Source of the DNA: Amborella trichopoda
Lineage: Eukaryota; Streptophyta; Magnoliopsida; Amborellales; Amborellaceae
Direction of reading: 5' to 3'
Assembly (NCBI RefSeq): GCF_000471905.2
Contig: NW_006494789.1
Coordinates: forward strand, 8,600,631 to 8,664,630
Length of the DNA: 64,000 nt
Under the pieces are notes generated by a model. The model ran no database searches, was not told the origin of the DNA, and saw only the letters and a program-made list of their open reading frames with translations. The position numbers were made by a program, and so were the translations under genes. Positions 31,600 to 44,520 of this stretch are shown here, piece after piece (the stretch's first letter is position 1; every line of letters starts with the position of its first letter).

Positions 31600-32711
31600 T
31601 TACGCCGGCCATGCATAACGATAGGCCTCTTGACTGCTAGAACTAGGTCACCACGGGTGAATGAATAGACCTTGACAGACTTGTCAAAAGCCCTCTTCAT
31701 TCTCCATTAGTTGAGTGCAAGGTTCTGCTGAGCCTCTAGCTTCGTTTCATTGAGCGCATCCAATTCTTGATACCGAAGCTTGACTCTCTCGTCTTCGATT
31801 ATTCCTTGGTGAATTACGACTTGCAGTGAAGGGATTTGAATTTCAAGAGGTAAAACTGCTTCACCCTTATAGACCAAAGAATAAGGAGTGAAAGTAGTAG
31901 CATTTCACATAGTAGTACGATAAGCCCATGGAGCTTCAAGAAGCTTCTCATGCCAGTTCTTTTTCATTTTTTACACCGATTTTTGTAACACATTGCAAAG
32001 AGTCTTATTGAAAGCCTCAGCTAATTCATTCACATGAAGGTGGTACATAGTCGACTACTTCCACTCAAAACCAAACTGATTGACCAAGCGATCAATATGG
32101 TGGCTCTGAAACTGGGAAACCATTGTCAGATATAATTCGATTAAGGACCCCAAACCGATATATAATTTGATGTCGAACGAAGTTAACCACTGATGTCCTA
32201 CAAACTTTCTTAAGGGGACCACTTCACCTCACTTATGAAAGTAATCTTTTGCAGCTAGGATGAAAACATGACCCATTGTTGAATCCATACCCCATTGTGA
32301 GAAGGGCCATGATTCTACTATAGGGTGTAAGGGCACTGGAGGTTGAAGAACAAGGCGTGAGTGTATTTGGCACACTTGACACTTTTTAGCGTAGTTTAAG
32401 GAATCAGCGATGATGAAAGGCCAATAGTATCCCAACCTGCGTATTCGTTCAAAGAGCTTAGGACCGGATTGGTGTAGTCCACAAATGCCCGAGTGGACTT
32501 TTTCTAACACCTTATTTGCTTCTTGGACATCCACACATCTAAGAAGAATATCGTCAAACGACCGTCTGTAGAGAAAATCTTCTTCAAGGAGGGTATACTT
32601 AGTAGACATTTGACGTATGCTATTGTGTTCAACACGAGCTTTCGAAAGCCTGCCATGTTTTAGGAAACTAGTGATGGGCTCTCCCCAATCTTCTACCTGT
32701 TCAATTTCCAC
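31600..32711 (-). pseudogene. E2 integrase region (pol)
   Basis: Best open stretch 32,711-32,229. The zinc-binding domain is clear: VHSGICGLHQSGPKLFERI, LGYYWP, then KKCQVCQIH (HHCC type). The core begins WGMDSTMGHVFILAAKDYF; about ten residues (VVGPIDPPSA in E3) are deleted just after the first catalytic Asp. Further left, a YHLHVNELAEAFNKTL-like segment keeps the Glu, and the C-terminal domain near 31,600 is truncated against the 3' UTR. Not functional. Confidence 0.8.
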
Positions 32712-32899
32712 GCATATTGGGTCAAAAAATTATGGTTCGACCCTTAGCTCATTGAATCCATGCCATTTCTTGTTCATTCTTCATTACTTCCTTAGCTGAT
32801 AGAAGTGGTCCAAATGGATAAGGACACTCCGGGAAGATATTTCTCTCGTCATCCACGTTAACTTCGGTTCTTAGTTCAATGTGTCTCCATTCCGCCACC

Positions 32900-33800
32900 T
32901 AAACAAGCGTGTGTCCTGATGAGGACAACTGAATTGTAGCGCCACCTTTTGCAAGTGCATTAGCCTGAGAGTTCAGCCTCCTGGGGATGTTACTCAGAGA
33001 TACGTCCTCAAATTGGACCATATAAGATTTTATAGTATCGTGATAAGGCTTGAGAGTGTCTTTTCTCACATCATAGATCCCTTCGAGCTATTGGATTACC
33101 AACTCATAATCGCCATATATCTTGAGGTGCTCCAAGTCGAGGTCGAAGGCTATCTCGAACCTGATTATATGGGCCTGATATTCTGCCTCATTATGAGAAC
33201 CAACTTGAGCGAGAGAGAAAGGTGGAAATACTCCTCCTCTTGGAGTTAGGAACACTACTCTAGTGCCTCCTTGATCTGAATGGATGGCTTCGTTGAAGTA
33301 CAATTCCCATGCATGAGCAAGGTTAGCATAAAACACTTCTTCATCAGGGTGGTTGCTTGATAGAGGAGATTCTGTCGGTAAAGGGTGTGCTGCGAGAAAG
33401 TCAGCCAAGGCTTAGCCCTTGATGGCCTTCTGTGGGACATACGTGATATCGAATTCCATCGGCAATAATGCTCACTTAGCAAGGCGTCCCGATAAGCATG
33501 GGCGTGTCATGCGAAATTTCTCAGGATTTGCTTTTGATATAAGTTTCACTTCATGACCAAGCAAGTAATGACGAAGTTTTTGTACTACGAAGATCAGGGC
33601 CAAGCACATCTTCTCAATTGGGGGATAATTCTTCTTAGCCCCTTGCATCCTGCGGCTGATATAATACAATGTTGTTTCTTTTCCCTTGTCATTGTTTTGG
33701 GCTAATAATGCCCCGAGTGACTCATCCAGAGTAATCACGTATAGCATAAGGGCTTTTCCCAACACATGTGTAGAGAGCACTGGAGGGTTGAATAAATATT
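32900..33800 (-). pseudogene. E2 dual RNase H region (pol)
   Basis: First RNase H: LMLYVITLDESLGALLAQNN, YYISRRMQGAKKNYPPIEKM, HYLLGHEVKLISKANP and CLSGRLAK (to 33,472). Connection: ADFLAAHPLP. Second, archaeal-type RNase H (33,340-32,930): WELYFNEAIHSDQGG (FDGA motif changed to FNEA), GSHNEAEYQAHIIRFEIAFD and IYGDYELVIQ. The first catalytic Asp of the second domain is lost. Confidence 0.8.
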
Positions 33801-34800
33801 GTTTGATGTCATCAAGAGCTACCTGACATACTTCATCCCAAATGAATGGGGTATCCTTCTTTAGCAGGTGTGTGAAGGGTTTACAACGACCTGAAAGATT
33901 TGAAATGAACCGGCAAATGTACGCTAGCTGCCCTTGAAGGGAGCACAATTCTCGAAGTGTAGTTGGTGATGCCATTTCTTGGATTGCCCTGATATTGACT
34001 GGCTCAACCTCACGACCTCGATGTCTGACAATGAATCCCAAGAAATTTCCCGAACACACACCGAAAGCGCATTTCAGTGGGTTCATTTTAAGTTGATGAA
34101 GACGAAGTCGCTCAAATACCTTTTCAAGGTCTTTCATGTGAGCATCCTTCTCCTCAGATTTTACTACCAAATCATCTACATAACACTCTACCTCTATATG
34201 CATCATGTCTTTGAAGATGGTAGTCATTGCTCTCTAGTATGTGGCACTAGCGTTCTTTAATCCAAAAGGCATCATCGTGTAGCAGAAGACCCCTTTTAGA
34301 GTTAAGAACGTAGTGGCTTCTTCATCTTAAGGTGCCATCAGTATCTGGTTATACCCCAAGTACCCATCCATGAAGGAAAAGATTTGACAATGAGCTGTTG
34401 AGTCGATGAGAATTTCGGTGAATGGCAACAGGAAGTCATCCTTGGGACATGCGGTATTGAGGTCGCAAAAGTCAATGCAGACCCTAATTTGATTGTTCTT
34501 CTTCTTGACTGGAATGAAATTTGCTAGCAATTTTGGGTACTTGACTTCTCGAATGCAGCATGTTTGTCTGAGTTTAGTCACCTTGGCGCCTATCTGCATC
34601 TCGAGGTCAGGCCTAAACCTTCTCAATTTCTGTTTGACAGGTTCGATAGTCAGATCAATACCATGACAGTGAACCGTGACTTGATGGTCTAGACCAAGCA
34701 AAGACGTCTCGATTTGCTCGCATGAAAGTAGTGAAATTTTCTTTGTTTTCTGGAGACACATTTGCCGAGATAAAAGTAGGCCTCGGGTCAACCTCATCTC
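33800..34800 (-). pseudogene. E2 reverse transcriptase (pol)
   Basis: Blocks in order: LRRFRPDLEMQIGAKVTKL, CIREVKYPKLLANFIPVKKK, RVCIDFCDLNTACPKDDF, FMDGYLGYNQI, then, after a stop/frame change near 34,320, FKDMMHIEVECYVDDLVVKS with YVDD at about 34,171-34,182, and LRLHQLKMNPLKCAFGV. The 34,227-33,472 frame (251 codons) is the longest open pol stretch in the window. Confidence 0.85.
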
Positions 34801-37070
34801 CTAGATTTATTTCTTTGAGCTTGTCAGTAGTAGCTTGACTGCCTTCTTCCCATTCTTCTGAGGCTTCTTGCAACTCTTCCTCGTTGTCTTTAGAGGTCTT
34901 TTCACCAACTTCAAGTGCAGAGACCCATGCTTCCGATAGGGGTTCAGAGTAGGTCATGATTTCTGCACCTTTCTCAAATTGGGGCACAGAAAGGTCAATC
35001 TCAAACGTGGATAGCCTATCAGGCTGCAAGGGCTGTAATTTTCAAGGGCTTATCTTGAAAATTACAGGGAAATTTTGGTTCAGCGATGGTGATGAAAATA
35101 ACGTCCTTTTATGAATCACATGCTATTTGCACGGGTGCCTGCAGTGTTTGCCCCGCACTGGCTGCTGCTTCATAGACTTGTACCATGTGGCAAGCTTCTT
35201 GAGAATAGAAACTTTTCCCTCTTGACTCTTTCAGTCTCTACTCAAATCAGGCTCAGGGGGACATAGTCCTGCAGGAGACATAGGAGAAGAAAGATGAGAA
35301 GTAAATAAAGAAGAAGGAGAAGGGTCAGAAAGTGGGGGACTTTTCAGGTTATTCCCCTATTCGGACCGATATACGCGATTTTTTATGTCATCACCAAGAT
35401 TGGACGTATGCAGGGCATCTTTTAGGTTTTTCCCTTGCTTAAACTATTGGGAAGTTCTTTTAATGTCGTCACCCTCATTGGACGTTCTCTGAGTGGAAGT
35501 TGGCTCTGGGATGTCCTTTCGATGATAGGAAAGGAGGATCGTGTCAGGGATGAAATCTAGTAACGTTGGCAGTGGGGGAAGGGGCCTCAGAAATTCCTGC
35601 TCAACTGACAGTTGAACCATCTTGTTTCTCCGACGAGCAGCCCTTAGTGCTCATCGCCTTTGGGTTTTCTAAGGTTGTGTTCGATTCGTCTTCATAAGCT
35701 TGTGAACAACCTTAGCTTGATGAACTACTTCTTGCCTTAAGGACTTGAGTCTGCTTCCCTTGTGGTGGACTATCCATGAATGGGAATTCAGGGGTTCAGC
35801 AAAGTCTGAATCAGTGTTAAGAAGGTCTTGTGTTGGGGGGTCCTCCTCTTGCACTAATGGTGCAGTGGCTTGGGGATCACTTACTGGAACATCGTAAAAC
35901 TCCGACATTCCCGCATTTTCTTTGCGAATATGTCTTGGAAATTGGTGCATTCCCATAGGTAATGACCTCTTATCAGGTGATACAGGTGCCAACGGTCCTC
36001 AGTCCCCGGAACAAGGCGTCGGGGTTGCCTTGCGAGCGTTGGTGTGATTATGCCTTCATGAAGCATTATAACGAAGAAGGCGTGAAGGATATCAGGGGCT
36101 TTGTCTTCTTCCTGGATGGTTACTGCATGGGAGGCTTCTGTTGCCCCAAAGGCCTTCTTTAAATCTTCGAGCTTTATTTGACCCTTCTGGATCAGGGTCT
36201 AGATAATATATTTTAGCGTGTAGCAGTCATCTATGGGATGATTGATCCTTCTATGATAAGCGCAATAATTTGCCTGAGTGTCAAGGCCAGCTTGCTCAGG
36301 GAACTTGGCTTCTTAAAGCTGAATCATATTCTGTTCTAATAATAACTGGAATAGTGAAGGGCCATTCATTCTCGAAGGGGTTGACCTTGTTCCTATCTGG
36401 TGAAATAATCACCCCAATCAAGGTTGGCCAGTGGGGGTGCTCGGTTGTACGATTGTTGTTGCTTGCTTGCCTAAGGAGCTGTCTTCGTTGTGCCCACCCC
36501 TTTGGAGAGGTCTAAAGTTTGGGAGGGAGTCTTCTTTGGATCAGTGACCGTGACGATTGCACTGATTACTCCTTTTTGTTGGCTGCCCCGTGTGTTGTTC
36601 CGAGAGCTACCATTGCCCCAGTTGTTTTCTGAGCTTACAGACGGTTGTCGTGACTCGCCGGGGTGGCGTGATAGACTTTCTATGCGGGCTGATTTCGAGA
36701 TCAGCTCTGACATGGAAGTCAGATTAGAAGCCTCGACATGTAGAGCAATTTCAGGTCGCATGTTCCGCACATAAGTTTGGGCTGCTTCCTTCTCAGGCAT
36801 AGGATTAGGATGGCGAGCAGCCAAATTTCTCCATCTTGATATGAATTGGTCCACGGGCTCATCGGGGTCGTGAGTCAGGGTGAGAAGTTTGATGGTTTGA
36901 ACCTCTCTTTCGACCTCATAGAAACGTTGATAGAACAATTTTCCATTTCCTCACATGTATGTATCGAGTTCGGGGGAAGTCGAGCATACCATTGAAAAGC
37001 TGGGTCGTCAAGGGTTTCAACAAACTGACAGAGAAGGGGTCTCCCATCAGCCGCTGCTTGCCGTCAAGGG
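34801..37070 (-). pseudogene. E2 gag and gag-pol linker
   Basis: Gag core at 37,060-36,471: a LFNGMLDF/QWYARL-equivalent segment, then FYQRFYEVEREVQTIKLLTL, FISRWRNLAARHPNPMPEKE and SARIESLSRHPGE. Further left a Cys/His segment region (36,160-36,300), then TEDRWHLYHLIRGHYLWEC (about 36,000-35,940; first Cys changed to His) with TNFQDIFAKKMREC after it. Linker remnants of the GDD/DLK repeat type at 35,500-35,300, then the acidic segment 35,029-34,800. Frames broken repeatedly. Confidence 0.75.
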
Positions 37071-37099
37071 CACAATGACGGCATTGCCCTAAGTGGTGG

Positions 37100-37700
37100 G
37101 ATGCATATGAGTAGCGCATGTATGACCTGGCCTTGGGTGGTTTGATTCTGAACACGGGCTTGAGGTAACATAAGAGTTGCCCGGAGGTGTGGCTCGCGTG
37201 GGTGACCCACTAGCCCTATGGTGTGTGCGAGGTGGAGGCCATAGGGCCTCTATATATATGAGTTGAGCCTCTAGGAATAGACTCGTGGTGCTCTAGGAAT
37301 GTGGGGGGCAGCCTTGTGGTGACCCGTTGCTTGCCTTCTGTTGAGAGGGTCTGGGCAGCCTTTCGGCATACCTCAGCAGTACGACCGACAAGTGACTTGC
37401 CAGTGGCTAGGTGCATGCTGTGTGGGGGAACAGGTGTATTGCCAATGCAAGGCACCTTGGTGGAGGTTCCATCAGAGCGAGGAGATGGGGAGTTAGGGAC
37501 TTTTAGGTCCCTCCTCACTCTAATCCAGATTAAGACTTGGGAGCTAGACCAGAGTGGGGTCTTTGGTCAAAGAAGGGTTGGGAACGAAGTTAAAGGAACT
37601 TGTTCCCTAGGGACACTAGTGAATGCGAGGATGAAAAAATTCCCGATCCGGATGAATGGATTACAGAACCCAACAATCATAAGTGATGTGTGAATATAAA
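37100..37700 (-). pseudogene. E2 ORF1, shortened
   Basis: Homologue of ORF1. Best open frame 37,518-37,216 with RRDLKVPNSPSPRSDGTS, CIGNTPVPPHSMHLATGKS and EVCRKAAQTLSTEGKQ. Relative to E1 (12,719 to ~11,250), the later two thirds and the start of gag are missing; the joint lies near 37,070. Confidence 0.65.
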
Positions 37701-37757
37701 AAATAAAAGGAGAAACTTAGCCAAACAAGTACGATCCGACTAAGGGTTAGTAAGTCC

Positions 37758-37772
37758 CCAGTGGAGTCGCTA
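37758..37772 (-). other. E2 primer binding site
   Basis: Sense TAGCGACTCCACTGG, three bases after the LTR end and followed by GGACTTACTAA. It matches the tRNA-Arg-type PBS at 14 of 15 bases and is the best-preserved one here. Confidence 0.8.
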
Positions 37773-37775
37773 AGC

Positions 37776-40579
37776 TAGTTAGATGCCTCGATCTCACCCT
37801 CCAAATCTGGATGATCGGGCGGCACACATCTCGGGTTACAGGAGAGACTCGAGACTTTTGAGATCGCTCTCTCGGGACCTCGTTCGAGAACAAGGGCAGG
37901 ATTACCAACCGATGAGAGAGGAATTTAAGGTAGTTTCAGGACTTACTCTGGTTGACTCGCATAGCCTCCCCTCTTAGATCACGAAGAAGTCCCCTTAGAA
38001 ATAAAACTGGTTCGAAATCGCCTCCCTTGACTTCTAATCTCATGTTTTTTACAATCACACACATATGGTAAATATCATAAGACAGGTGAGTCAACGGACC
38101 TCACCTTGTCACTTTGGTGAACGTACACAAGCATGCACATTAAAAAAAAGGAAGAGAAGAATGAGAGAAGAAAGATGGGGGAGAGAAGAATTTGACTAAG
38201 CAGGGAGATCAACACAATGACTAAGCTGATTAGTAATTGACCTCATGTTGTAGTAAAATGGGCTCGGTAACTCAGACCGGGTCAATAGGATTACTACTAG
38301 ATGTCTATACCGATACTGACTAGCAAGACACGATGGTTAGTCTGTCATGGTAATAAAGCGGGAACAATAATTCTGGCACAACATCGTTACGGCTAGGCGA
38401 CAGGACTACTATAATAGGCTAATCTCAACCCCTCTTTAATTTAACGAAAGAATAACAGATATCATAAAGAAAAAACATAAGAAGAGTATGATAAGAGAAT
38501 AAGAGAAAAGAAAGGAGTGGGAAGAGAAAGAAAGAAAAAGAAGAATATGAGGGAAGAGAAAGAAACACAGACGGTGCTAGGCATCGCTAGCTGTATTAGG
38601 CAAAGATGAGGAAGAGGACTTAGTCAGTACTCAACGTCGCTAGCTGGGTTACACAAAGAAGAGAGAGGTAACACAGTCGACTCTGAGCGTCGTCAAGCTT
38701 TGCTAGATAGAGAAGAGAGAGAAGATGCAATCTGTGCCAAGCTTCTTTGACTGTGTTAGACAAGAGGAGAGAGAGGATGCAATCGAAACTAGGCTTCGTA
38801 AACTGTGTTAAACGGAAAGCAGAGAGGATGCAGTCGGCATTTGGCTTCACCAACTATGTTAGATGAGAAGAGAGATAAGATGCAGTCAGTGCTAGGCTTT
38901 ACCGACTGTGTTGGACGAGAAGAGAGAGAGGATGTAATCGGTGTTGAGCTTCACCGACTGTATTACAAAGAGAAGAGAGAGAAATATAGATAGGGATGAG
39001 AAAGAGAGAGAAAGAGAGATAGGGATGAGAAGAAGAGAGAGAATGAGAGATAAGTATGAGAAGAAGAGAGATACAAAGAGATAAAGATGAGAAGAGAGAG
39101 GAGAGAGAGAGAGAAAGAAGAAGAGAGAGAAAGAGGGGAGGAGAGAGAAAGTTACCTTATTGAAGGATATCAACCCTTTTTTTCTCTCTCCTCTCTCTCT
39201 CTCCAAGACGCATCCACAAGTTCAAGAGGAAATTGAAATTTTATTGATCGTCATATGAAATGAACCGAAGGTCCTTTACAATTTGGGTTTGCATGCGTAT
39301 ATAAAATTAGGCTAAAACATGGGTGTACGCCCAAAAACTACTTAGAATTGAAGATAATTGAAATTTAATTGAATTAAAATAAATTCTAAAAATGGGTGCA
39401 AAAGGAATTTTGCCCCTGCCTAACAATAGTAAAAGTCCAGAACAATCCCTGCTACTGCCCGAGAACTTTCGTGATCCTCCATGATTGATCCGAGGTTGTT
39501 CTGATGCTTGTTTGATTGAAATATGACGGTTTTCTTGTGGGGCTTGGTGTGGTGATTGATTTGATACCAACTTCGAGCCATGATCATGAGACTTCAAATT
39601 TGCTTGAATCTTGAAAACTTTGGATCGATTGTGCGTCTGTTCCTTGATGTTTCTTTGAGATTTCTTTCTTGAATCACACTGACCATAGGTCACGATCATG
39701 TTGCAACAAACACAGCTCAATTTCGTGTCCGGATGAAGATTTTGTCGTCTTGAGTTTTTCGTCGGAATCTTGAAATATGCCTGTCGAAATTTACATCAAC
39801 TTCGACACCTCTGTTTGTGAAATCCAATCGTTCATCGTTCGCGAGGTTCGGACACGATATAGCCTCTTACCTTACGCATATAATTTAATTAGTTTCGTGT
39901 CGATCGGGAATGCGAGCATCGTGATTTGGCAGCTGAAGTGGGGCGTGCTGCTGCTGAAGTTTTTGCAACTTGCTTCACAGATCAGCCATTTCTCTCTACT
40001 CGGGCATCATCACGAGACGTCATCTCAAAATACTCGTCTTGAGGAGACGAACAATCTCACCAAATTTGAGCGTGATCTAACTAGGATCTAATGAGATATA
40101 AGCCCTAAACGTCACTGCCCGTGACTATGAAAATAGCCACCTCTAATGGTATTTTGGTGCAGGGTGGCCACACTGGATTAGTGTCCGACCAAACCCTTTT
40201 CGGTATTTTACCCATAACTTTATCTTGGAGTGCCCGATTAAGCCGAAACTTGACCCATAAGTGTTTTCGATCATGCCGGATCTAATGGAGTGGTCCTACA
40301 ACTGTTTGATGCACAAAAAATCTAGTTCTAGTTAGAGGATCCATTTCAAGATGCTAGAGCCCAATTTTTTTGAAATTGTTTCTTTGTGTTCATTACCTTA
40401 GACATCTCTGATTGTGATGAAACTTGACAGGTGACCTTTTGGAGTGATGATGAAGATCTTTGACCAATTCTAGGGAAATTATGAGACTGTAAAATTTCCA
40501 CGTATTTTGTATGCTTTATTGACCTGTTTCCTCTTTATTCCGCATCAGGGACCACTATGCTGAAAAATGCGTTCAATCA
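37776..40579 (-). repeat. E2 5' LTR (2,804 bp)
   Basis: Plus strand begins TAGTTAGATGCC (TG mutated to TA) and ends GCGTTCAATCA. Contains GA-rich tracts, the minisatellite (38,565-38,970) and the U3-like block (39,350-40,579). A TATA-like TTTATATACGC (sense) lies near 39,300. Confidence 0.85.
38565..38970 (-). repeat. LTR minisatellite, ~52 bp units (E2 5' LTR)
   Basis: Partner of 25,070-25,475 in the other LTR, again seven to eight units with GATGCAGTCGGCATTTGGCT-type cores and GAAGAGAGAGA spacers. Confidence 0.8.
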
Positions 40580-40584
40580 AATGC
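40580..40584. repeat. Target site duplication of E2, right copy (AATGC)
   Basis: Follows the E2 LTR end TCA at 40,579; partner AATGG at 24,276-24,280 (one mismatch). E3 gag sequence resumes here. Confidence 0.6.
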
Positions 40585-43330
40585 ATATAAATGTACCTGA
40601 CTCGAAGGAAGACCGAACAAATATGTTTGAAGATATGGTGCGCTCAATGATGGAGAAGAAAGATCGTATAGACGTTGCGCCATAATCAGCTGACCATGAG
40701 GTCAATTCCCACCACTCAGATGGTGCACCTCTCAAGCAGTCCCTTCCCTCTACCTCACAAGAATATTTTTTCCCTCACCCCATCTCACAGGCAGACATCG
40801 ATGCTATGGGTACCCATAGCTTAAAGAATAGACAAATTCCAGGGATACAGGGTGCAACACCTTATAAAAGGCCATACCCTTCATATATTAACCAGGTGCC
40901 ATTTCCCTCAAATTACAAGAAAGGGAAATTTCTCCTATTCAACAGAACCACTTCCTCGAATCAGCATATCACCTATTTCCAAGAAGCATACAAAGAAATA
41001 GCGGCTGATGGGAGACTCCTTCTCCGTCAGTTTGTTTATACCCTTGACGGCCTAGCTTTTCAGTGGTATGCTCGACTTCCCCTAAACTCGATGCATACTT
41101 GGGAGGAAATGGAGAATTTGTTCCACCAGCATTTCTATGAGGTCGAGAGAGAGGTTCAAACCATCGAGCTTCTCACCTTGACTCAAAACCTCGATGTGCC
41201 TGTGGATTAATTCATATAAAGGTGGAGAAATTTAGCTACTCGCCAGCCCAATCCTATGCCTGAGCAGAAAGCAGTTCAAACTTGTGTACGGAACATGCGA
41301 CTTGAAATCGCTCTACATGTTGAAACCTCCAACCCCATTTCCATGTCAGAGAACATCTCTAAATGAGTCCACATAGAAAGCCTTTCACGCCACCACGGCA
41401 GGTCACGACAACCGTATGTAAGCTCAAGTAACAACCGAGGCAATGGTAGCTCTCGAACTAACACACGGGGCAGCCATTATAAAGGAGTAATCAGTGCAGC
41501 TGTCACAGTCACTGATCCGAAGAAGGCTCCCTCTCAAACTTTGGACCTCCCCAAAGGGGTGAGCATAGCAAAGACAACGCCTCAAGCAGACAAGCAACAA
41601 CAGTCATACAATCGAGTAACTTCACCTGCAAATCTTAATTGAGATGACTATCGGGCCAAGCATAAGGACAAGGTCTACCCCTTTGAAAAGGAATGGGTCC
41701 CCGCCCTATTTCAATTAATGTTGGAATAGAACATGATCGATCTCCGAAAGACCAAGTTCCTTGACCAATTTGAGCTCGATAATCAAACAAATTACTGTGC
41801 TTACCATTGAAGGGTCATCCACCATATAGATGACTGCTTCACGCTAAAAGACATTATCAAGGCCCTGATTCAGAAGGATCAGATTAAGCTTGAAGAGTTG
41901 AAGAAGGCATTCAAGGCAAAATAAGCTTCCCACGCAGTAACTGTCCAAGAAGAAGACGAAGCCCCTGGTATCCTTCATGCCTTTTTTGTTATAATGCTTC
42001 ATGAAGGCCTAATTACACCTAAACAGGCAAGGTAGCCCCGACGCCTTGCCTTGGGAACTGAGGACCGTTGGTGCCCGTATCATAGATATGGGGCCATTAC
42101 CTATGCAAATGCACCACTTTCCATTCTATAATCGCAAAGAAAATATGTGAATGTCAGGAGTCTTCCAACATCGCAGTAAGTGATCCCCAAGTCACTGCTC
42201 TACTAGTGTAAGAGGGCCTCCCAACACGAGACTCGCATAATGATGATTCAGATCCTGTTGAACCCTCGACTTCCCAGCCATGGATAGTCCACCATGGGCA
42301 AAGTAGACTCAATTCTTTAAGGCGAGAAGCAGTTTGCCAAGCTAGGCCTGTTCGCAAGCCGAGAGAGATGAATCAAGTACCACCCCAGAAAGCCAGAAGG
42401 AGACGGGCACCAAGGGCTGCTCATTGGAGAAACAAGACTGCTCAACCGCCAATCGAGCTGGAGTTTCTCAGGCCACTTTCCCCACTACCAACCTTACTGG
42501 ACTTCATCCCTGACACGATCCTCCTTCCTTCCCATCAAGAGGACGTTCCCGAGCCATCTTCTCCTTAGAGCACGTCCAATGAGGGTGACGACGGTAAAAG
42601 CACTCCCCAACAGTCTAAGCAATGAAAAGACCTAAAAGATTCTCTAAAGACATCCAACGCTGGTGATGACGTAAAAAGCTACCCAAATCGGCCCGATGAA
42701 GGGAACGACCTTAAAAGTCCCCCACCTTCTGACCCTTATCCTTCTTCTTCTACTTCTCATCTTTCTTCTCCTTTGTCTCCTGCAAGTACAACCCTTAAAT
42801 GTCCGGACTTCGAGGCGCTTGACAGAGAACTTAAAAGATACAACATAAGCAGGACACAACGGAAGTGGTTGAAAAAGACCTTAGCTCAGGTAGCTGGATT
42901 CTTAACAGTTGCTGACGCCCTGGCAACTAAAGCCAAAGCAAAGCCACCTTTTTTAAAGAAGCACAAAAAGTCGAAGCCAAAGAAACCCTAGTGGCCTCCT
43001 GAGCCTGACTTTGAACAAAGATTGAAGGAATCAAGAGGACAGAGCTTTTATTCTCACGAAGCTTTCCATATGGTACAATTCTATGAGGTATTAACTAGCG
43101 CGGGGCAAACACTGTCGATACCAGAGCAAAGACCGTGTGATTCATATGAGGACGCTTCTTGCCCCGCAATCACTGAATGTCAACTTCCCTGTAACTTTCA
43201 AGACGAGCTCCTACAGCTCGAGCTGCAATCCATCTTCATGGAAGATCCTTTTGTTCCTCAATTTGGGAAAGGTGTAGAAATTATGATCCACCCTAGAGCT
43301 CTACTGGAGGCGGAGATGTCAAGATCATGA
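40585..43330 (+). pseudogene. E3 gag and gag-pol linker
   Basis: Best open frame 40,806-41,210: YPSYINQVPFPSNYKKGKF, LDGLAFQWYARLPLNSMHTW, FHQHFYEVEREVQTIELLTL. After a stop come RWRNLATRQPNPMPEQKAV and a Ser/Asn-rich linker. First Cys/His segment: NYCAYH then HIDDCFTLKDII (41,790-41,860). Second: DRWCPYH near 42,065. A proline-rich segment (42,368-42,568) and GDD...S/DLK repeats lead to a segment FEALDRELKRYNISRTQRKW, a Lys-rich LKKHKKSKPKKP (42,950-42,990) and the acidic linker (43,022-43,330). At least eight stops. Confidence 0.8.
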
Positions 43331-43559
43331 GTCTCTATACTCGAGGTTGATGAAAGTCCTCTAAAAACAAGGAGGAAGAGTTGTAGGAGGCCCCAAAAGA
43401 ATGGGAAGAAGGCGGTCAAGCCACTACTGACGAACTCCGAGAAATAAATCTAGGGGATGAAGCTGACCCTATGCTCACTTTCATCTCGACGAATATGTCT
43501 CCAGAATAGAAAGAAATTTCACTACTTTCTTACGAGCAAACCGGGACGTCTTTGCTTGG

Positions 43560-44520
43560 CATTACCATGAGATGCTTGGTTTAGACCCTCAAGTCGCCGT
43601 ACACCATCTCAACATCGATCCGACTGTCAAAACCTATCAAGCAGAAATCAAGAAGCTTCAAGCTGACCTCGAAATAGATAGATGCCGAAGTAGCCAAACT
43701 CAGACAAGTCGGCTTCATTCATGAAGTGAAGTAGCCGAAATGGCTAGCAAATGTTGTGCTAGTCAAGAAGAAGAATGGCCAATCAGGGTTTGCATTGACT
43801 TTCGCGACTTGAATACTGCTTGTCCTAAGGATGACTTCCCGTTGCCATTCACCGAGATGCTCATCGATTCTACGGCTCATAGTCAAATCTTTACCTTCAT
43901 GGACAGGTACTCTAGGTACAATCTGATACCGATTGCACCCGAAGATGAAGAATCCACTACGTTCTTAACTCCAAAAGGGGTCTTCTGTTACACAATGATG
44001 TCTTTTGAATTAAAGAATGTTGGTGCCACATACTAAAGAGCAATGACGACCATCTTCAAAGACATGTTGCACAAAGAGGTGGAATGTTATGTAGATGACT
44101 TGGTGGTAAAATCCGAAGAGAAGGATGCTCACATGAGAGACCTTGAAAGGATATTCGAGTGACTACGCCTTCATCAACTTAAAATGAACCTGCTGAAATG
44201 TGCTTTTGGTGTGCATTCCGGAAATTTTTGGGGTTCATTGTCAGGCATCGAGGGCTTGAAGTAGAGCCAGTCAGGATCAAGGCAATCCAAGAAATGTCGT
44301 CACTATCTACACTGCGAGAACTGCGCTCTCCTCAAGGGTAACTAGCGTACATCCGTAGGTTCATCTCAAACCTCTTAGGTCGTTATAAACCCTTTATGCA
44401 CCTATTAAAGAAAGATACCCCATTCATCTAGGATGAAGCATATCCAGCAGCCCTCGATGACATCAATCAATATTTACTCAATCCTCCAATGCTTTCTACA
44501 CCATTGTTGGGAAGACCACT
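43560..44520 (+). pseudogene. E3 reverse transcriptase (pol)
   Basis: RVCIDFRDLNTACPKDDF (43,785-43,840), FMDRYSRYN (near 43,900; the usual Gly after FMD is Arg), FCYTMMSFELKNVGATY, then FKDMLHKEVECYVDDLVVKS with YVDD at 44,088-44,099, LHQLKMN and CAFGVHSGNF. Frame changes upstream of 43,740 destroy the FRPDL segment. No aspartic protease motif is visible between gag and RT. Confidence 0.85.

Larger units (their letters stand above)
24281..40579 (-). mobile_element. E2: Tat-like retrotransposon, minus strand, inside E3
   Basis: Complete in outline, 16.3 kb: 3' LTR 24,281-27,123, 3' UTR to about 31,590, pol, gag, shortened ORF1, PBS 37,758-37,772 and 5' LTR 37,776-40,579. The LTRs are 2,843 and 2,804 bp and share the minisatellite, GA-rich tracts and U3-like block; over the first ~300 bp they look roughly 80-85% identical by eye, so insertion is not recent. 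About 1.4 kb of ORF1/N-terminal gag is missing near 37,070. It is the innermost insertion of the nest. Confidence 0.85.
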